Source: Asterias rubens
Taxonomy: Eukaryota; Echinodermata; Asteroidea; Forcipulatida; Asteriidae
Length of the DNA stretch: 64,000 nt
Assembly: GCF_902459465.1 (NCBI RefSeq)
Contig: NC_047076.1
Span: forward strand, 2,617,488-2,681,487
Reading direction: 5' to 3'
Shown: one piece after another, positions 20,951 to 35,500 of the stretch
Numbering within the stretch: position 1 is the first letter of the stretch
How the letters are laid out: each line of letters starts with the position of its first letter
Notes under the pieces: model-generated
Database searches by the model: none
Seen by the model: the letters and a program-made list of their open reading frames with translations, nothing else
What the model was told of the DNA's origin: nothing
Made by a program: the position numbers and the translations under genes

Positions 20951-23900
20951 TAACTTGGAAGCAAACAAGTACACTTTGAAGGTTCCAAACGCCCGAGAAT
21001 TACACAGTTCACAAACGGCCAGGCAAAGTTGCTGAATTCTCGGCAAAGCCTTACTGTGAATTGTGAAACCATTGTCCCAATAGTGATTGTAATCTTCAGC
21101 CTTGCCCATTGTAAAGTCACCAGTTGCAGTAGTGTCAAAGTCCGTTGTGTTTTTAACAGTAATTTCAAAGTCGTCCCGATTCCAGTGCCTGACCTCAAAC
21201 TTAAAAAAATTAAGAAGAAAAAAAGATAGTTGTAAAAACTTAAGTGAGTCATAAACACTGTTGTGCAAAAATATGGCTGTTTAATTTGTTCCGCTAAGCT
21301 AAAAAGGAAACCAGTGAGGATCAATGTACTACAATGCATATTTTTGGCTGATAAGCAAGATTTACCTGTCTGGCATTTTCTTGTGCTGTAAAGTTTTGTG
21401 GAATCCAAACTGTTCGGTTCTGCTGTTGAATATTGACCATTCTATTTTAAAAGTAAATTATTGTAAAGTTGACTTTCCTTGGAAGTATTGGAGTTGAAAA
21501 CCTTAGTAAATGTTTGACTTTATTTTTTTAAGGTTGTGTACAAATTACTTAATGAATTAAAAAAGAGGGAAAAAATGATCAAGGTAAATCTGGTACATAT
21601 GTTACTTACCAAGTTTTCTTTTGTGACCTTTGACCTTGTGAATATTTACAATTTCTGAATCGGTCTGTACCATACTTTTTTGAAATTCTGATTGCTCTTT
21701 AGAATAAATTGCTGGAGGTTAACAAATATTGCTGGAGGTTGTGGCATGTTGTTTTTACAAGCTCACAGAATATCCATACACTGCTACATGTATATGATGG
21801 AGGCCATTTTGTTTTCCCCAACATACAAGTGTATAGAAATCAGAGTGAGGTTTGATTCTCAAGTAGTGTGGTGCCTGTCACAAAGTGTTAATGCCACGGC
21901 ATTGTCATGTGGTTGAAAACTAGACAGAAATATTCATCTTGTGAGTAAAAAGTCAAACTCCTGCATTCCTTCTGTAAACCAAACGGGCAAAACACTTGAA
22001 TTTAAAATTTTGTTGCTTTTAAAAGAAAAGCCTCTTTTTTAGAATTTTTTATTTTGAGAATTTTTGGGGTTTATTTGTTTTAAATGAGTATTGACTGAAA
22101 ATCTTAATTTTATGATTTGTGTTTTTCATTTTGCTTTTTGCTGTGTACATAACTCGTATAAATACCATGGTTTATTGGAAACTGAAGCTTTTTATCGTTA
22201 ACTGTAAATACTGTCAATTTCTTCCATACTCGCTCCACCTTTTTCTGTTTTTTCCTTCTGAATATCGTACATTGCTACCAAAACACGGGGAAGATAACTT
22301 GATCAATAAATACAAACTTGATAGATAACTGTTAAAGTATATAACACAGATTGGTATAGAGCTGACAAGTGCTCACGTATTGTATAATAACTACATCTAT
22401 ACATGAAAGAACAAACATGTCAAAATGTTAGAACATAGTGAAAGAGAACATAGTGAACAACCATACACAATATTCAGCATATAAACAGATTGTTCTTAAT
22501 TTTGGTTGTATCAACTGAACTTAGAGTTGCGTTTTTTTGTTAAATATGACTTCAGAGGGGGAATATTACTCAGAACAAAAATGGTTCTACCCTGAACTTC
22601 ATTTTACTTAGCTTTCAGACTTAAGTTATTCAATGATGTTTTTATCCTTACCAGTTTGGTATAATACCTATTAAATAAAACAATTTGTGTTATTTGATTA
22701 TCTTACAATTACTTTCAGGGTTTAATAAGTAGGGGATAATATTTGATCCAAGAAAAAACAACAACCAGAAAACACTTGTTTAATACAAGTCTGACCCTAG
22801 TATAACCTTTATTCACATTTTCAGACAATTTTCTGAGGGCAAAACAATTATCAACCAGATTAAAATAGGAAGAACACACTATGCCTGGGCTAGGTTTAAA
22901 CATTGGAACTTAAATTTAATCCACAGATTTCTTATTTTTGAAACAAAGTGTGAAAATATTTTTGACTACATTGTTATGAAAATAGTAATTACAGAAACCT
23001 TTGTTAGAGAAGAACAGGATTCATCTGTAGTAACTCTCAAATTTGGCAACTCTGACAAAAAAAATCCTGAAGCATGTAAGAATGACTTTTTATTTGTATA
23101 TGTATGTCGAGAGGGGGGGGGGGGGTATCTTTTACATTGAGAGGTGTAGCTGTGATTGGCAACGTTAATTTTGTTTTAATTGCTGGTATCGCAACACGAA
23201 TTACTGGAAAAGAGATTTGTGTGTTACAAACATCTGGCCCAATTGATTCAGGATGGTGGTGGACACAGCTGCGGCTTAGGCTCTGGCTTGTCAATGACTT
23301 GGAAGACGATCCCTTTTGGTACAGGACTTGATCACAAGTAGGGCCATTGTAAAGCAATGCTGGAAAGATTAACATAGTCTGGTTCCTTTATGGTTATAAT
23401 GAGAACTAGTAGTCTTCATTGCATTTTGAACCCTTGTTTTGCACTGGTGGCTCTGCATACTTTTCGTCACTTTTGCCAATCAGTGACGATGCAAAAGAAA
23501 GGTCTATACCAAACCATGTACCCATAATGAGGTTGGATGCTAAAATAGTCTGGCCCCGCTATAACGATTTGTACAGTTGTCATGATAGCAAACAGGGAAC
23601 ATGACGGATTAAAGGTATATTTTGAGTGGCCTCATGGATAGGTTTAAACTGGGCAAAATTTCATAGAGCTGCTTGACAGCAGAAAATGTTGCTTAAAAAT
23701 AGACCATTCCATTAATCTCCGCCCCATTGGTAATTGAACATTTACAACGCAACGAAGGTCCGACAAATAGGTTTGACGTGTGCGCGTATGCTTTGCGCGC
23801 GCGGCAGAGTTGTGCAGAAAGGCATTGGAGAGGCTCACGTGTTCTTGCTCACACGTGCATTGTGGGCGGAGCCTACTGGATCGGTCTATTATTGGCTTTG

Positions 23901-25071
23901 CAGAAATGAGCATGGTACCAGTCGCAAATTGTACATATATGACATGATAGTTTGGCTGGTACTCTTATTCTGCTAAGCATACTTTTGTTTTGCTTTGCTA
24001 ATTTTTGTGCCTTTAAAACCCTTTGGTGCACAAATTGGACTTTGATAGACGGTCATAATGTAAAAATTACAACACCTATTAATACTGCCTTCATTAGGCG
24101 ATTGATGAGCTTTCGTTTGAAGTGATGTTCAACACGGGGTGCTATTGAACAATTTTGCGAAAAACTCAGTTGAGCATTAATTAAAAATTTCTTTTTTTTA
24201 ATTAATCCGTGCACCAAAGGGTTAATAGTAGTTCTGTGAAATTGGGACCCACTCAAATGTCAGTTGTTCAAATAATTAAATAATAAGGCGTGATTATACA
24301 ATGTATATGTTGTTTAAATATGTGCTTCAGAAACGAGGGCTGATATTAAAAATGGAAACAAAATCAACTTTCACTGGTGCATTATTTTATTTTGTAACCC
24401 TTGACAAAATTTCTTGTGTCTCAAATTAAGAAGAAAAATAATTATGGACCTTACAGAAGGTTCTGTCGCTTGAATGGAAGTAAACAAAATATTCAGAAGT
24501 TTTACAATAGCTCTGAATAACTTTTTATAACATCTGTTTTTTCCGACCAAAATAATCCTTGCATATTATAACGTTTTACCAACACTTTTTGACTCTATAT
24601 TCTTTGTCAACATACTTTGGAAATAACATGAACAGAAAACATAATTGTTTGCATTATTTATGAACTCTAGAGGGCGCCCTATACTGACTACTATTTTTGC
24701 TTTAAAGAGATTGTATGTATGTGTTACGTTATTGGAATCCATTGTTTGTGTCAATCCTATATAGAATTGTACATACCATAAAACTAACCTGTGAAAATAT
24801 CATTTCAAAAGGTGGTAGCGTTTTTTAGATATCGCTGAAAATCTGGAGCGGTTATTGTGCAGGAAGAATACTCTGTTGGAATACCCAATCTGAGAATAGT
24901 CAGTAACGCTACTCAGATTCACATTTTGTGGCATTAAAAAGTGATATGTTTTTCCATAACCGCAGTACTTTGAAGTGAAAAGTTTCACAAAGTGCATTAT
25001 ACTATCCAAGGCTGCTGTACTTCTTAACCAAGTAAGATTGGCATTAATTATAAGAGTCGTTACCAAACGTT

Positions 25072-25375
25072 TGAGCAGAGTGTGGGTTTGAATCCCAATC
25101 GTGACACTTGTGTCCCTGAGCAAGACACTTCACTATAATTGCTTCTCTCCACCCAGGGGTAAATGGGTACCTGTGAGGGCAGAGATGGTTCTTGTGATTG
25201 ATTTAGCCGAGTAGTGCATATTTGTTGCACAAGGCTGTTTACTCCCCAGGGAGCTGAGATGGTTTAAGGAATGATTTAAGACCCAGTGGACCAGGGGTAA
25301 TAATGTTGGAGCGACATGTTTGCACTGCGTGACGGACCTGAGCGCGATATAAGAAGCCATTATTATTATTATACA
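25072..25375 (+). repeat. tRNA-derived SINE (5'-truncated)
   Basis: B-box-like GGGTTTGAATCCC is followed by a body with TAATTGCTTCTCTCCACCCA, GGGAGCTGAGATGG and GCGCGATATAAGAAGCC, ending in a TTATTATTATT tail. Same family as 35166-35525 and, inverted, 27256-27521 and 28870-29105. Confidence 0.85.
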
Positions 25376-26114
25376 GACCCTTTAAAATGTCAAATAGTTT
25401 CGTCAAAGTACACGACTGAATCACTGGACAGTAGATAGTCTAGGAAATGAACAATTTTCAAACTCACAAATGTACGTGAGAATAAACAAGTAACAAAAAA
25501 CCCTTCTACCAACAAAAAAAACCCTAAATAATAACCAAAAGTTAAATGTCTTTTTCATTTGTTTCATATAACTTGTCTTTTCGGCCTTGACATTATCTAC
25601 TCCTGAATTACTCCTGAATTACATGAAAAGCCTCAAGCTAAAATAAGGAAGTTCTGTGAAATAGTAAAATGGATGACAATTAAGAGGGAGGTCAGCTTAA
25701 ACATTTGACCTTGATATTGATTTGATTCCTTGCAAATCGCATGTGAGAGAAATACATGTAGTTGCCTTCAAGACCTAATTGGGCTGTATTTCAAAGCAGT
25801 TTTTAGTTTGAGCAGAAAATGCCTGGTTTGGTCATACGGTGTAACAATAAGAGACATTTTTTGTGTACATTCCTTAGTTTTCAATGTTACATGTGTTATT
25901 ACATTTTACATGTGTTATCACCTAACTGATGGAAAACTTGGCCGAGTGGATGTGGCAGGGCCTTCTCATGTTTTTTTTTTATAAACCCTATCCTCTTCCA
26001 CAAATGGGATTAACTCGAACCCTAACCACTTAGAAATTCGTATGAGTGAAGTTGAAATATTGTCATTTGAATATGCTGTAAAAAAAAATAATAATAATCA
26101 AATTTTTTAATTCC

Positions 26115-26290
26115 ATTATCACTATACAGAATTGGTAAGAAACAAAAAACCGTGAAGATCACAGATTTACATAAAACTTACACGGTCTAATGATGATGAT
26201 AGTAGACATATTTCTGTCTGAAATGTCATATTTGATGAGAAATAAATAATCTAAGAGTTTATCGCTCAGTGAGCGTTTTATTCATTTTTG
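26115..26290 (-). repeat. Family-I repeat overlapping the NFX1 3' end
   Basis: On the minus strand it reads GAATAAAACGCTCACTGAGC, then TAGATTATTT, ACAGAAATAT, TTAGACCGTGTAA and AAATCTGTGATCTT. The same words in the same order occur on the plus strand at 52670-52875, so this is a dispersed repeat. A shorter relative is at about 42590-42645. Confidence 0.8.
26278..26283 (-). terminator. NFX1: Candidate NFX1 polyadenylation signal AATAAA
   Basis: First AATAAA on the minus strand after the NFX1 stop codon, about 250 bp downstream of it. It lies inside the family-I repeat. Confidence 0.5.
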
Positions 26291-26531
26291 TTTTGGCATC
26301 GAAGCAATATTCTCTTGTGACCCAGATGGCTGATCGATCTCAAACTTCTACAGGTTTGTCAGTTTATGTATATGGTGGATTACATAAAGTGCTTGCACTG
26401 CCAGCAACTGTTTTGCTAGCAAAACTAATTCTGTAATGTTCCTTTAATTGAATTTAATTCAACTCCCTGTATAGTCCTCTGTATAGGTTGCATTACGGTA
26501 GGCGTTATGAAGCGGTCTTTTGTCCAATCTT

Positions 26532-29500
26532 TTATCTGACTTCCCATGAGTCAGGGACTTCAAAGTCATCCATCTGAGAGACTTGAGCCTGAGGTGGAGG
26601 GCTGGTTGGGCCGGTCGGGCTGTCGGGGCGTTGCATCTTTGATAATGTCCTGGAAAGAAAACAGGAGAAAAATTAATACTAGTTTCTTGTACATGTACAC
26701 AAAGGTCTGACTTGGGATCCTTATCTTAGGAGGTATGTTGTCATGGAGAGTTTCTTAACCCATGGAGTGTTGTTAAGCAGAATTGTTTGTAATAATACAT
26801 CTAATAACAAAAATAGTGGCTTGTTTTATAGTGCTTAAATCTGCGATGATCATGGCACCTCAACATTATTACCAGCAGTCGCTGGGCCATTTACTTAAAG
26901 GAACCTTTTTGCCTTGGATCAGTCGAGTTGGTCTTTGAAAAGCATTTGTAACTGTTATCAAATGCATATGATTAGAAAGATATTTTAAAAGTAGAATATA
27001 ATGATCCACACAAGTATCACTCGAAATTGCGTGGTTTTCCTTTTACCTCGTCAACTAACACGGTCGGTCATTTATTGACTTCCATAAATGACCGACCGTG
27101 TTAGTTCGCAAAGTAAAACCACCCATTTTCGAGGCAAATTTGTGTGGATCATTGTATTCTACTTTTAAAACATCTTTCTAACTATATGCATTTTATAACA
27201 AACGGTTACACACGCTTTTCAAAGACCAACTCGACTGATCCAAGGCAACGTGTTCCTTTAATACCTTAAGTCATCTCAGCTCCCATACCAGGGAGGATAC
27301 AGCCTGTGATGACAAGTATGTAGCACACTAAGCTAAATCATTCACAAGAACCATCTTTGCCCGCAAAGGTACCCATTCACCCCTTGGTGGAGAGAAGCAA
27401 TTATAGCTAAGCATCTTGCTCAAGGACATACAGGTCATGACCTGGTTTTCAAACCCACATTTTATTATGACCTAGCCACCAGAACTTGAGTCCGATGCTC
27501 TAAACCGCTCAGACATGACTTTGGTAACAATTTATGGATGGTAAGACATTACTGCGACTTAACCAGTCTATTGAGATTGGGATTGGGTGAGTGAGTGAGA
27601 CTTACGTCAGATGTCTTGGGGCTTGGTGCTTGGTGTGGAGGATCGGAGGCGGGGCTTTTGGGCGATCCCCAACGACTGAAGACAGCGTTGCACTTGGAAT
27701 GAAACAGGTGCTCCTGATGGGCAAAAAATGAAACAACAATTAAACCTATAATAATAAATAATAGTAAGATGAAAGAATCATGGTTTAGTTGCTAAGCAGA
27801 AAATACTGCCTGACAAATTTCTTTGCTAAGCCAAAATTGGGTGGGGCACCAGTCACAACATTGTTCTGACGGGCTTAATGTAAGATGGAGGTCTATGAAT
27901 GTAGAAGAAATAACCAACAATAATATACCATCAGTATTCTACATCATTCAGTAAAAATTCAGCAGGGAATCGCAAGTCAAGTCAAGTGGTTTAAACCTCT
28001 ACCTATCAGTAAACTTACTTCCTGGCAGTCGTGACGACGTTCCTCTTGGGTTCTTGATCGTAACTCTGCGATTCACAGCCGTACATCTCGGATAATTCAT
28101 GAACGACACGCCGCTGGTCCCGATTCATGGAGGGGAAGACGTGACTGCGACTTGGATGCTTTGACTTTGATAAAATAAAAAAAAATCCTCAGTCTCGTAA
28201 AAGGGGTTTGCCCTGGTGTTCCTGGCTGTGGCTGCTGTATGCGCCGTAGCACCTTGTAAACCCCTATGAAGTGCTAAAGTCTCAGAATTCATCACTGCAA
28301 TCTTATTGAGAGTTTGTATATACTCAGCGCCTTGAGTACCTTGTTTGGAAGATACGTGCGCTATATAAGACTTCAATATTATTATGTCCACGCACGAAGA
28401 GTAATCTGAGAAATGTTTGTGACAGTAACGTGTCTCAGATTCAATTTGAAGGACAAGAACTGATATCATCACTTCAGGTCGATCAAACTCCTATCCAGAT
28501 CTTTTGTCCAAAGAACAGAACTTCCTCTTCAAATACTTACAGCTTGAGCAGAGGCTACCAAAGCTGCGATCTCCTTCTCTATGCCAGCTACAAAAGCTGG
28601 GGTTTTCCTGTTCAGGGAAGATTAAGAATATCCGTTAAAGTTGATTGTCTTCAAAGAATATTGTCTTTAAGAAGTGTTTTGTGCAAAATGCTGACATTAG
28701 TAAGGGTTCGGTTTTTGTATTGGCACTAGAGTCCTTGAGCAAGATACTAAGACCATAATTGCTTCATTCTTTATGGGATTTGTAAAGCGTAGGCTTTAAT
28801 AATAATAATAATAACAATAACAATATCAATAACAATAACAATAACAATAACAGTAACAGTAATAGTAATAGTGGCTTCTTATATAGCGCTCAGGTCCGTC
28901 ACGCAGTGATGCTCATGTTGCTTCAACATTATAACCCCTGGTCACTGGGCCTTACACATTCCTTAAACCATCTCAGCTCCCCGGGGAGTATACAGCCTGT
29001 GCCGCAAAATATGTAGCGGACTGAGCTTATTAGTCACATTAACCAACTCTGCCCTCACAGGTAACAATTTACCCCTGGGGGGAGAGAAGCAATTATAGTA
29101 ATTATAGCTTTGTGTTGTGTAATGCATGCTGAAGACCAAAGTACAATTATTGTAAGAACATGGGGTTTGCCCAGGGCCCGAATTTATAGAATTGTTGAAT
29201 TGCTTTGAATTTAGGGTCGACAGGAAAAATGAAACAGTTTAATTACTTGGCTTGCTCTTTCAGGAACATATTGTAGGTCGGAGTAAACTTTGAGCTCTCT
29301 GGGTTGATCTGCAATGCAGAGGCGAGTCTCCTGTAATTGTCAACAAAAATAAACAAATAATATTAGTATTTTTGTTTACGTATAGCGACTACTGGTAATG
29401 CCATGATTTTTGTGAATTTCAAGTTGACATGTTACTGATTCATTATAACGGTCCTATACTTTGATGCGAGCAAGAATGACATTTTAAACCAGAACCAAAA

Positions 29501-32500
29501 GAAAAGTCTCCAACAGATTTTAGTGAGTTTAGTACAAACAGGCAAAAAATGAGCTTGAACGAAAGTTTAAAGGGAACAAAAGCTGCTTACCTGTTTCTGG
29601 CGAGAATGGAACACTGCTGATCACACTCCAACCTACAAAATAAAATGTCCAAAAGCAAACGATTTCAATATCCCGAGTGAAAGAAAATGTTGGACACAGA
29701 CACCATGCCATGATCTCTGTTGCCCTGGTCTTGGCTTCTGTTGCCCTGGTCTTGGCCCCCCATTCAAAGTTTCTCATAGACTTTGGAATGCAATGCCCTC
29801 ATCTTTGGGTACATTGATTGAACCTTATTACTAATGGCATACTCTCCTGTCCAACTGGCCTGTGCCACAAACATTCACAGGAGATTGTGGAGACCAAGTC
29901 CATAGTACACAAGTAATAGGGTTTCCACAAAAGACCAGCTGTACAAATAGAAGAAACCCAATGCTAGCCTGGATGTTTTTATTTTTTAAATATTTTTTAT
30001 ATGCAAGTCGCCAGACACACAAGGCCTGAAGGCCACTTCAAGGTGTGGGGGATACAATTGTTATTTCCAGAGGCCATTGCCACCTACTCCTAGGGCTGAA
30101 ACAGGGTTACCCCCTTTACAGTCCATATGCATGGATGTAGGCTTGGGTATCATCAATCCGAAGCCTGGCTGGTAGAGCAGAAAGCACTACCTCCCCAATT
30201 TTATGTAGCAAGTGTGATGACTGGGATTCGAACCCACACTCTGCTGATCAAACACCAGAGCTTGAATCCGGTGCTCTTAACCGCTCGGCCATGACACATG
30301 GTGTGGTACTTTTTGGCAGTCTGACCAGCGTATAGGAGGATGTTTCACAAAAGCATAACTCACTGTCTTTGTTTCTTGCTATTCCTCAGAGCCATCATCT
30401 GACTTATATCAACATCTCCACCAGACTGACTTCTCTGCCCGGCTAGAGTATATGTTGCCAATCTAAAGAAGAACAAAAATTACAATTACAAATATTACGG
30501 AAACTGGAAATAGTATGTAACAACTCAACATGACAAAGAAGCTTACAGCGTGATAAATTTCAGAGAATGAATTATTTACAACTTGTTTAATGGCCTCACG
30601 TTTTGATCCTACCAGAGTCTTTCTCAAGTTGAGCCGTGAGACTTTGCATTTATACCCTAGGTCTCTTGGGTTGATAAGCAATGTGCAACAGCTTATTCCA
30701 TTGATGTTTTCTGTAGAATTAATTATGTGGGTCTTTCCCGACTCTTACAAAGTACATCACAAAGTAACTCCTCCAGACTACTAAACTCCAATAGACCGTA
30801 TTGAATATGACGTTACCGTTCAAATATCTGCCCTACAACATGGCGTCTGTGCGCGTGTGTGCGTGCATGTGCCGTAGAAATCAAACCAGGAATGCTGCGT
30901 GATGCGTGCTTCAATGATGCACACGCTTAGACACACATACGGTTGGCCCTACAAGACGGAGACTTTCATAGCAAAAAGGGGGTTATTCAATCTGGTCTAT
31001 ACATGTACACGTACATGGTGGTTCTGTCACTGTTTTAAATGTCACTAAAAATTCAAAGGCGCTTATACCCATGATACCTTTTATTCACTTTTCTTTTGCT
31101 GGATTTTGATTGAGTCTCTAATCTTTACCTCTGGAAGGCCTCGTTGAGTTGAGCATCATCCCCTCCTTGTAGACACTGAGTGGCCTCGGAGCGATTCCCG
31201 CAGGCACAGTGGATGGAGAACTTAGCCTTACACTGGGTGGGTGGGCAGGGGTTGCCCACATGGCATGGGGCGGCACAGGGGTGGCCACACTCTGGACGAG
31301 GGGCAAGGCATGGGTGTTTGCAGGCTTCGCAGGTACCCTGTCGGGGAAACAAAATAGGATTACAGTAAAACGTTATTACAAACCATTCTTGAAAGGCAAA
31401 GAATACATTTAGTTTTTGTAACCGTTTGATTGTTTTAATCCTATATAAATGTATGTTTACCGTAGCACACTTCTCAGATTCAACTTTTGGGGCATAAAAT
31501 GTATAGCTTTGTACATAACCCAGATTACTTTAAAGTGAAATCTTTCTTAAAATGCTTTATACTTTCATTTTCATACTTTTTACTTAAAGCTGCTGTAGGC
31601 TCCAAACTAAAGGTTTATTGCCACTAATTTTAAGAGTGATTACTGAGCATATACCTTCCTTTAAAGGACATTTTGAAAGCTTTTTGTGACTCGGTCCAAT
31701 AAGTACATTTCCTAAGGAGTGGGGGAGTTGAGGGGGTTGTCTTGAGTACTCGTACCTTATGACAAATCTTCTTACAGTTGTGCATCTGGCACTGTAGTTT
31801 CTTCTCGCATGGATGGCCGCATGAGATGTCCTTGATGTGGCATGGGATGTTGTAACGTTTCTATTTGTAAAAAGTAAAAAGATCATCATTACACTTAGCA
31901 TACACTAGATCCTACTCCCCCCCCCCCCCCCCCCACATATGCTTTCCCTGCCTCATTAGATGTGTTTGTCTTCAAGATAAAAGTGCACAGCTTCTTCTTG
32001 GATCAAATGTCTTAACTTGCTACTTCTATTTTAGGTCATTGTTTCCTTTGGTGGTTATGGTGTAGTGTAGGTTAGTTTAGTGTCTTGACTAGGAGATTGT
32101 GACCTGGGAATTGACAGCCTTTGGGGCCAAGACCAACAGAGTAGAGTTGGGATGAACAGAACGCTAAGTCAGACAATAGGGCTGTTAGCCTAGTCTCAGG
32201 ACTCCATGACCACAGGCTTCACTTCCCTTGTTTTTCACTGTTTCATAGACTTATTCTATTGATCCTTCTTTTTGTTGATCTTCTATACAACTTGATTCTA
32301 GCTTTTGCTATGGGCCACTGTTTATCTGTGCGCTGTTTTTATCTGGTTCCTGAATCAAAATCAAAAATACAATTTTAATATAAAAAAATAAAAAAATTAG
32401 CGCTAATCCTGACCTCATGGTTCCCCATGCACATTTTAGACGAGAGTTCGGCACACGGTGGGCATGCCGTCTCGTAGTGACAGTTGTGACGTACAGTGTG

Positions 32501-35500
32501 ATTGCAGTCATGCCGACGGGCGCACAGTTGGGGGCATTCTGGGGGCCTGGTGCCACACTGGATCGGGGGCATCATAACGGTTGCCCCGCAGTGGCAGGTG
32601 TGCTCATCAAAACCTGCAAAATATTGAAAATAATTGGTCGTTGTCAATTGGCGTACTCTCCTGACCAACTGGCCCTTGCCCCAAAATGGCACAGGAAAAT
32701 GTGAAAACGAAAGTCTTTAGTACAATTGTAAGCCATTGGGTTTGCAAATAACACCTGCAGTACAAACCTAATGCAAGTCTACAAGGTGTGGTAGTTTGTG
32801 GCATTCTATGGTACAGAAACTCAGTGGACACTATCGGTAATTACTCAAAATAATTATTAGCATAAAACCTCACTTGCTAACGAGTAATGGGGAGAGGTTG
32901 ATAGTATAAATCATTGTGAGAAACGGCTCCCTCTGAAGTGATGTAGTTTTCGAGAAAGAAGTAATTTTCCACGAACTTGATTTCGAGACCTCAAGTTTAG
33001 AATTTGAGGTCTCGAAATCAAGCATCTGAAACCACACAACTTCGTGTGACAAGGGTGTTTTTTTCTTTCATAGTTATCTCGCAACTCCGACGACCAATCA
33101 AGCTCAAATTTTCACAGGTTTGTTATTTTATGCATATGTTGAGATACACCAAGTGAGAAGACTGGTCTTTGACAATTACCAATAGTGTCCATTGTCTTTA
33201 AAACAACAACTCTATATTTAACACCTGCAGTACAAACCTAATGCTAGTCTACAAGGTGTGGTAGTTTGTGGCATTCTATGGTACCTTAAAGGGTAAGAAG
33301 TAGAGCAACTTTGGATTGTATAATGCATTTCACCTCAAAGTGCTGCACGGTTATGGAACAATTATATAATTTTGTATTCCCAAAACTTTAATGTATGATT
33401 TAGACTTTGTATTTCTATGGAATTAAACTTCCTGCGTGGACATGTTCGCTCCGGAGTTTTGGCGATATTTTATTGTATACAACTACATCTATATAGGATT
33501 AAAACAATTGAACTGTTCCTAAAACTAAATATATACAATGCCTTTAAACTCACTTGCATTGAGGCAACGTACACAGTTACCGGGGTGGCACATCTCTTCA
33601 CATCTGTGTAGTCCGCAGTTAAGCATTCGTCCGCAGATCTGACCGCAGTGGTGATTCTTGTCCTGAAATTGTTGAAAACAAGATTGCTTTTAAGCAAGAT
33701 TTTTCTGTATTTGGAAAGTTTGAATGGGTGAATGGACAAAATAGTCTGCACCCTTTCGAAAATCAGTAATCAAGATATTTTGTATGGGGGACATGGCTAT
33801 TAATATCCTCTTTGATTTGATGAGTTGTACCTCAAATTTGAGATTCATTTAATTTCATTTCATTTAATTTTTTCTGGCTGTGAAGCCAAGGACATTCAGA
33901 AACAATAACTTAATCACTGAACTAGGAAGAAAGTCTTATGTGGTAGAAAAACCCCAGAGAAATATTCCATGGGAACATCCAAGCAGTTAGGTAGGGACTG
34001 AAAAACCCAATCCAGACAGTGCCCGGTGTGATTCGAACCGGGGTCCTAGAAGTGGAAGTCAAGGAAAGATACCACTATGCCAACCACTGTACTGTTCATT
34101 CTAAGCATCGGGCCTGGCATACTTAAGTCCTAAGATAAATCATACCATGCAGCACTTGGTGTTACACTTATGCTTCCCACAATCCTTCTTCTTGGTGCAC
34201 TTCCTGTCACATGCCATAGACACCTCACCCGTGGCTACGTCCAATGCTTCGACGAGATCTCGGCAGGAGACGTCGATCATGCGGTGGCCGCATCGGCAGC
34301 GTATGGTGGACGTTAGAGAGCACTCTTTACAAGCTCCTTCATGGCATGTCTTCTTACAGGTGTGGATGTCTTTAAGGAGATAAACAAAAGAATTAAACAA
34401 GCAGTAACTCAATGTAACTCGAGCCTGAACCGCAAATTTCTGACAACTGCTTACCAGTGTTGTTGACTCAAGTAGGTGACCTGGACAACAAAGGTAGTCA
34501 ACGAAAAGATTTGATTTTACATAAGTTTGTCACAATCTAATGAGAGTGGACATATTTTGGGATATGTGACTTGCAACTTGACTTGACTTGAGGAAAAATG
34601 ATTTGGTTACAACACTGCTGCTCACCCTCTCCACCACACATGAGTGGCTTGCTGCAGGTGTTCTCGCATGTTGGAATCGGGTCCAGGCAAGACTCCCGTT
34701 TCTGACCTTCCTTTGTTAGTTCCGACAGCTTGGTCTGGCCGCAGGGACAGTGGGTCACCATATCGGGGGTCAGAGAGCAAGGGTAGCAGGGTCCTGGGTG
34801 GCATGGTCTAGTGCAGGTATGCTTGTCACAGGCTAGAGTTCTAAATGATAAATAAAGAGGAAGAAACTGTAAATAAACAGTACACTTGCGGGTAAAAACC
34901 TTTTGTAAATCTCTTTTGCGGGGGTGTTGGCTCTGAAAAAGAGCCGGTGTTGTATCAACATTTCGAACAGTATACTCTGCTCGTCTTTAGGAGAAATGAT
35001 GACGAGGCAAAAAATAAGTAGGATTTCAAACTTGACATGGTGGAAGTATAACTAATGTGAAGTTTGTGGTAACACCATGTGAAAAGGCAGAAAATGGAAA
35101 AATGGAAACTTGTTTCGCTTGAAGATTATGTAGAAGTTTGGTTTGAAAAGTAGTCTGGTTCTTGTAGAGTGTCATGGCCGAGTGGTTAAGAGCATCGAAT
35201 TCAAGTTCTGGTGCGTTTTCACCGGAGTGTGGGTTCGAATCCCGGTCGTGACACTTGTGTCCTTGAGCAAGATACTTTACTATAATTGCTTCTCTTCACC
35301 CAGGGGAATAAATGGGTACCTGCGAGGGTAGAGGTTGATATTGTGAATGAAAAAGCCTTTGGAGCGATATAAACTGTTGCCCAGGTTGTATACTCCCAAG
35401 GGAGCTGAGAAACATTAAAAAGGGATGTTATTGGCCCTATGACCAGGGCACTAATGTAAAGCGCTTAGAGAATTAAGTGTTAGTTATTAGGCGCTATATA

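Larger units (their letters stand above)
19444..26277. other. Intergenic region between convergent CREB and NFX1
   Basis: No exon was recognised on either strand. It holds two SINE copies (20640-20950 and 25072-25375), degraded family-D fragments (19560-19740 and 23650-24010), a G-run (about 23110-23125) and long plain AT-rich stretches (21.2-23.0 kb, 24.2-25.0 kb, 25.4-26.1 kb) in which I see nothing. Confidence 0.6.

Noticed and set aside
35168..35255. Functional tRNA-Leu gene
   Set aside because: Acceptor stem and A/B boxes are good, but the anticodon arm is mispaired and it continues into a SINE body and tail found elsewhere in the window.
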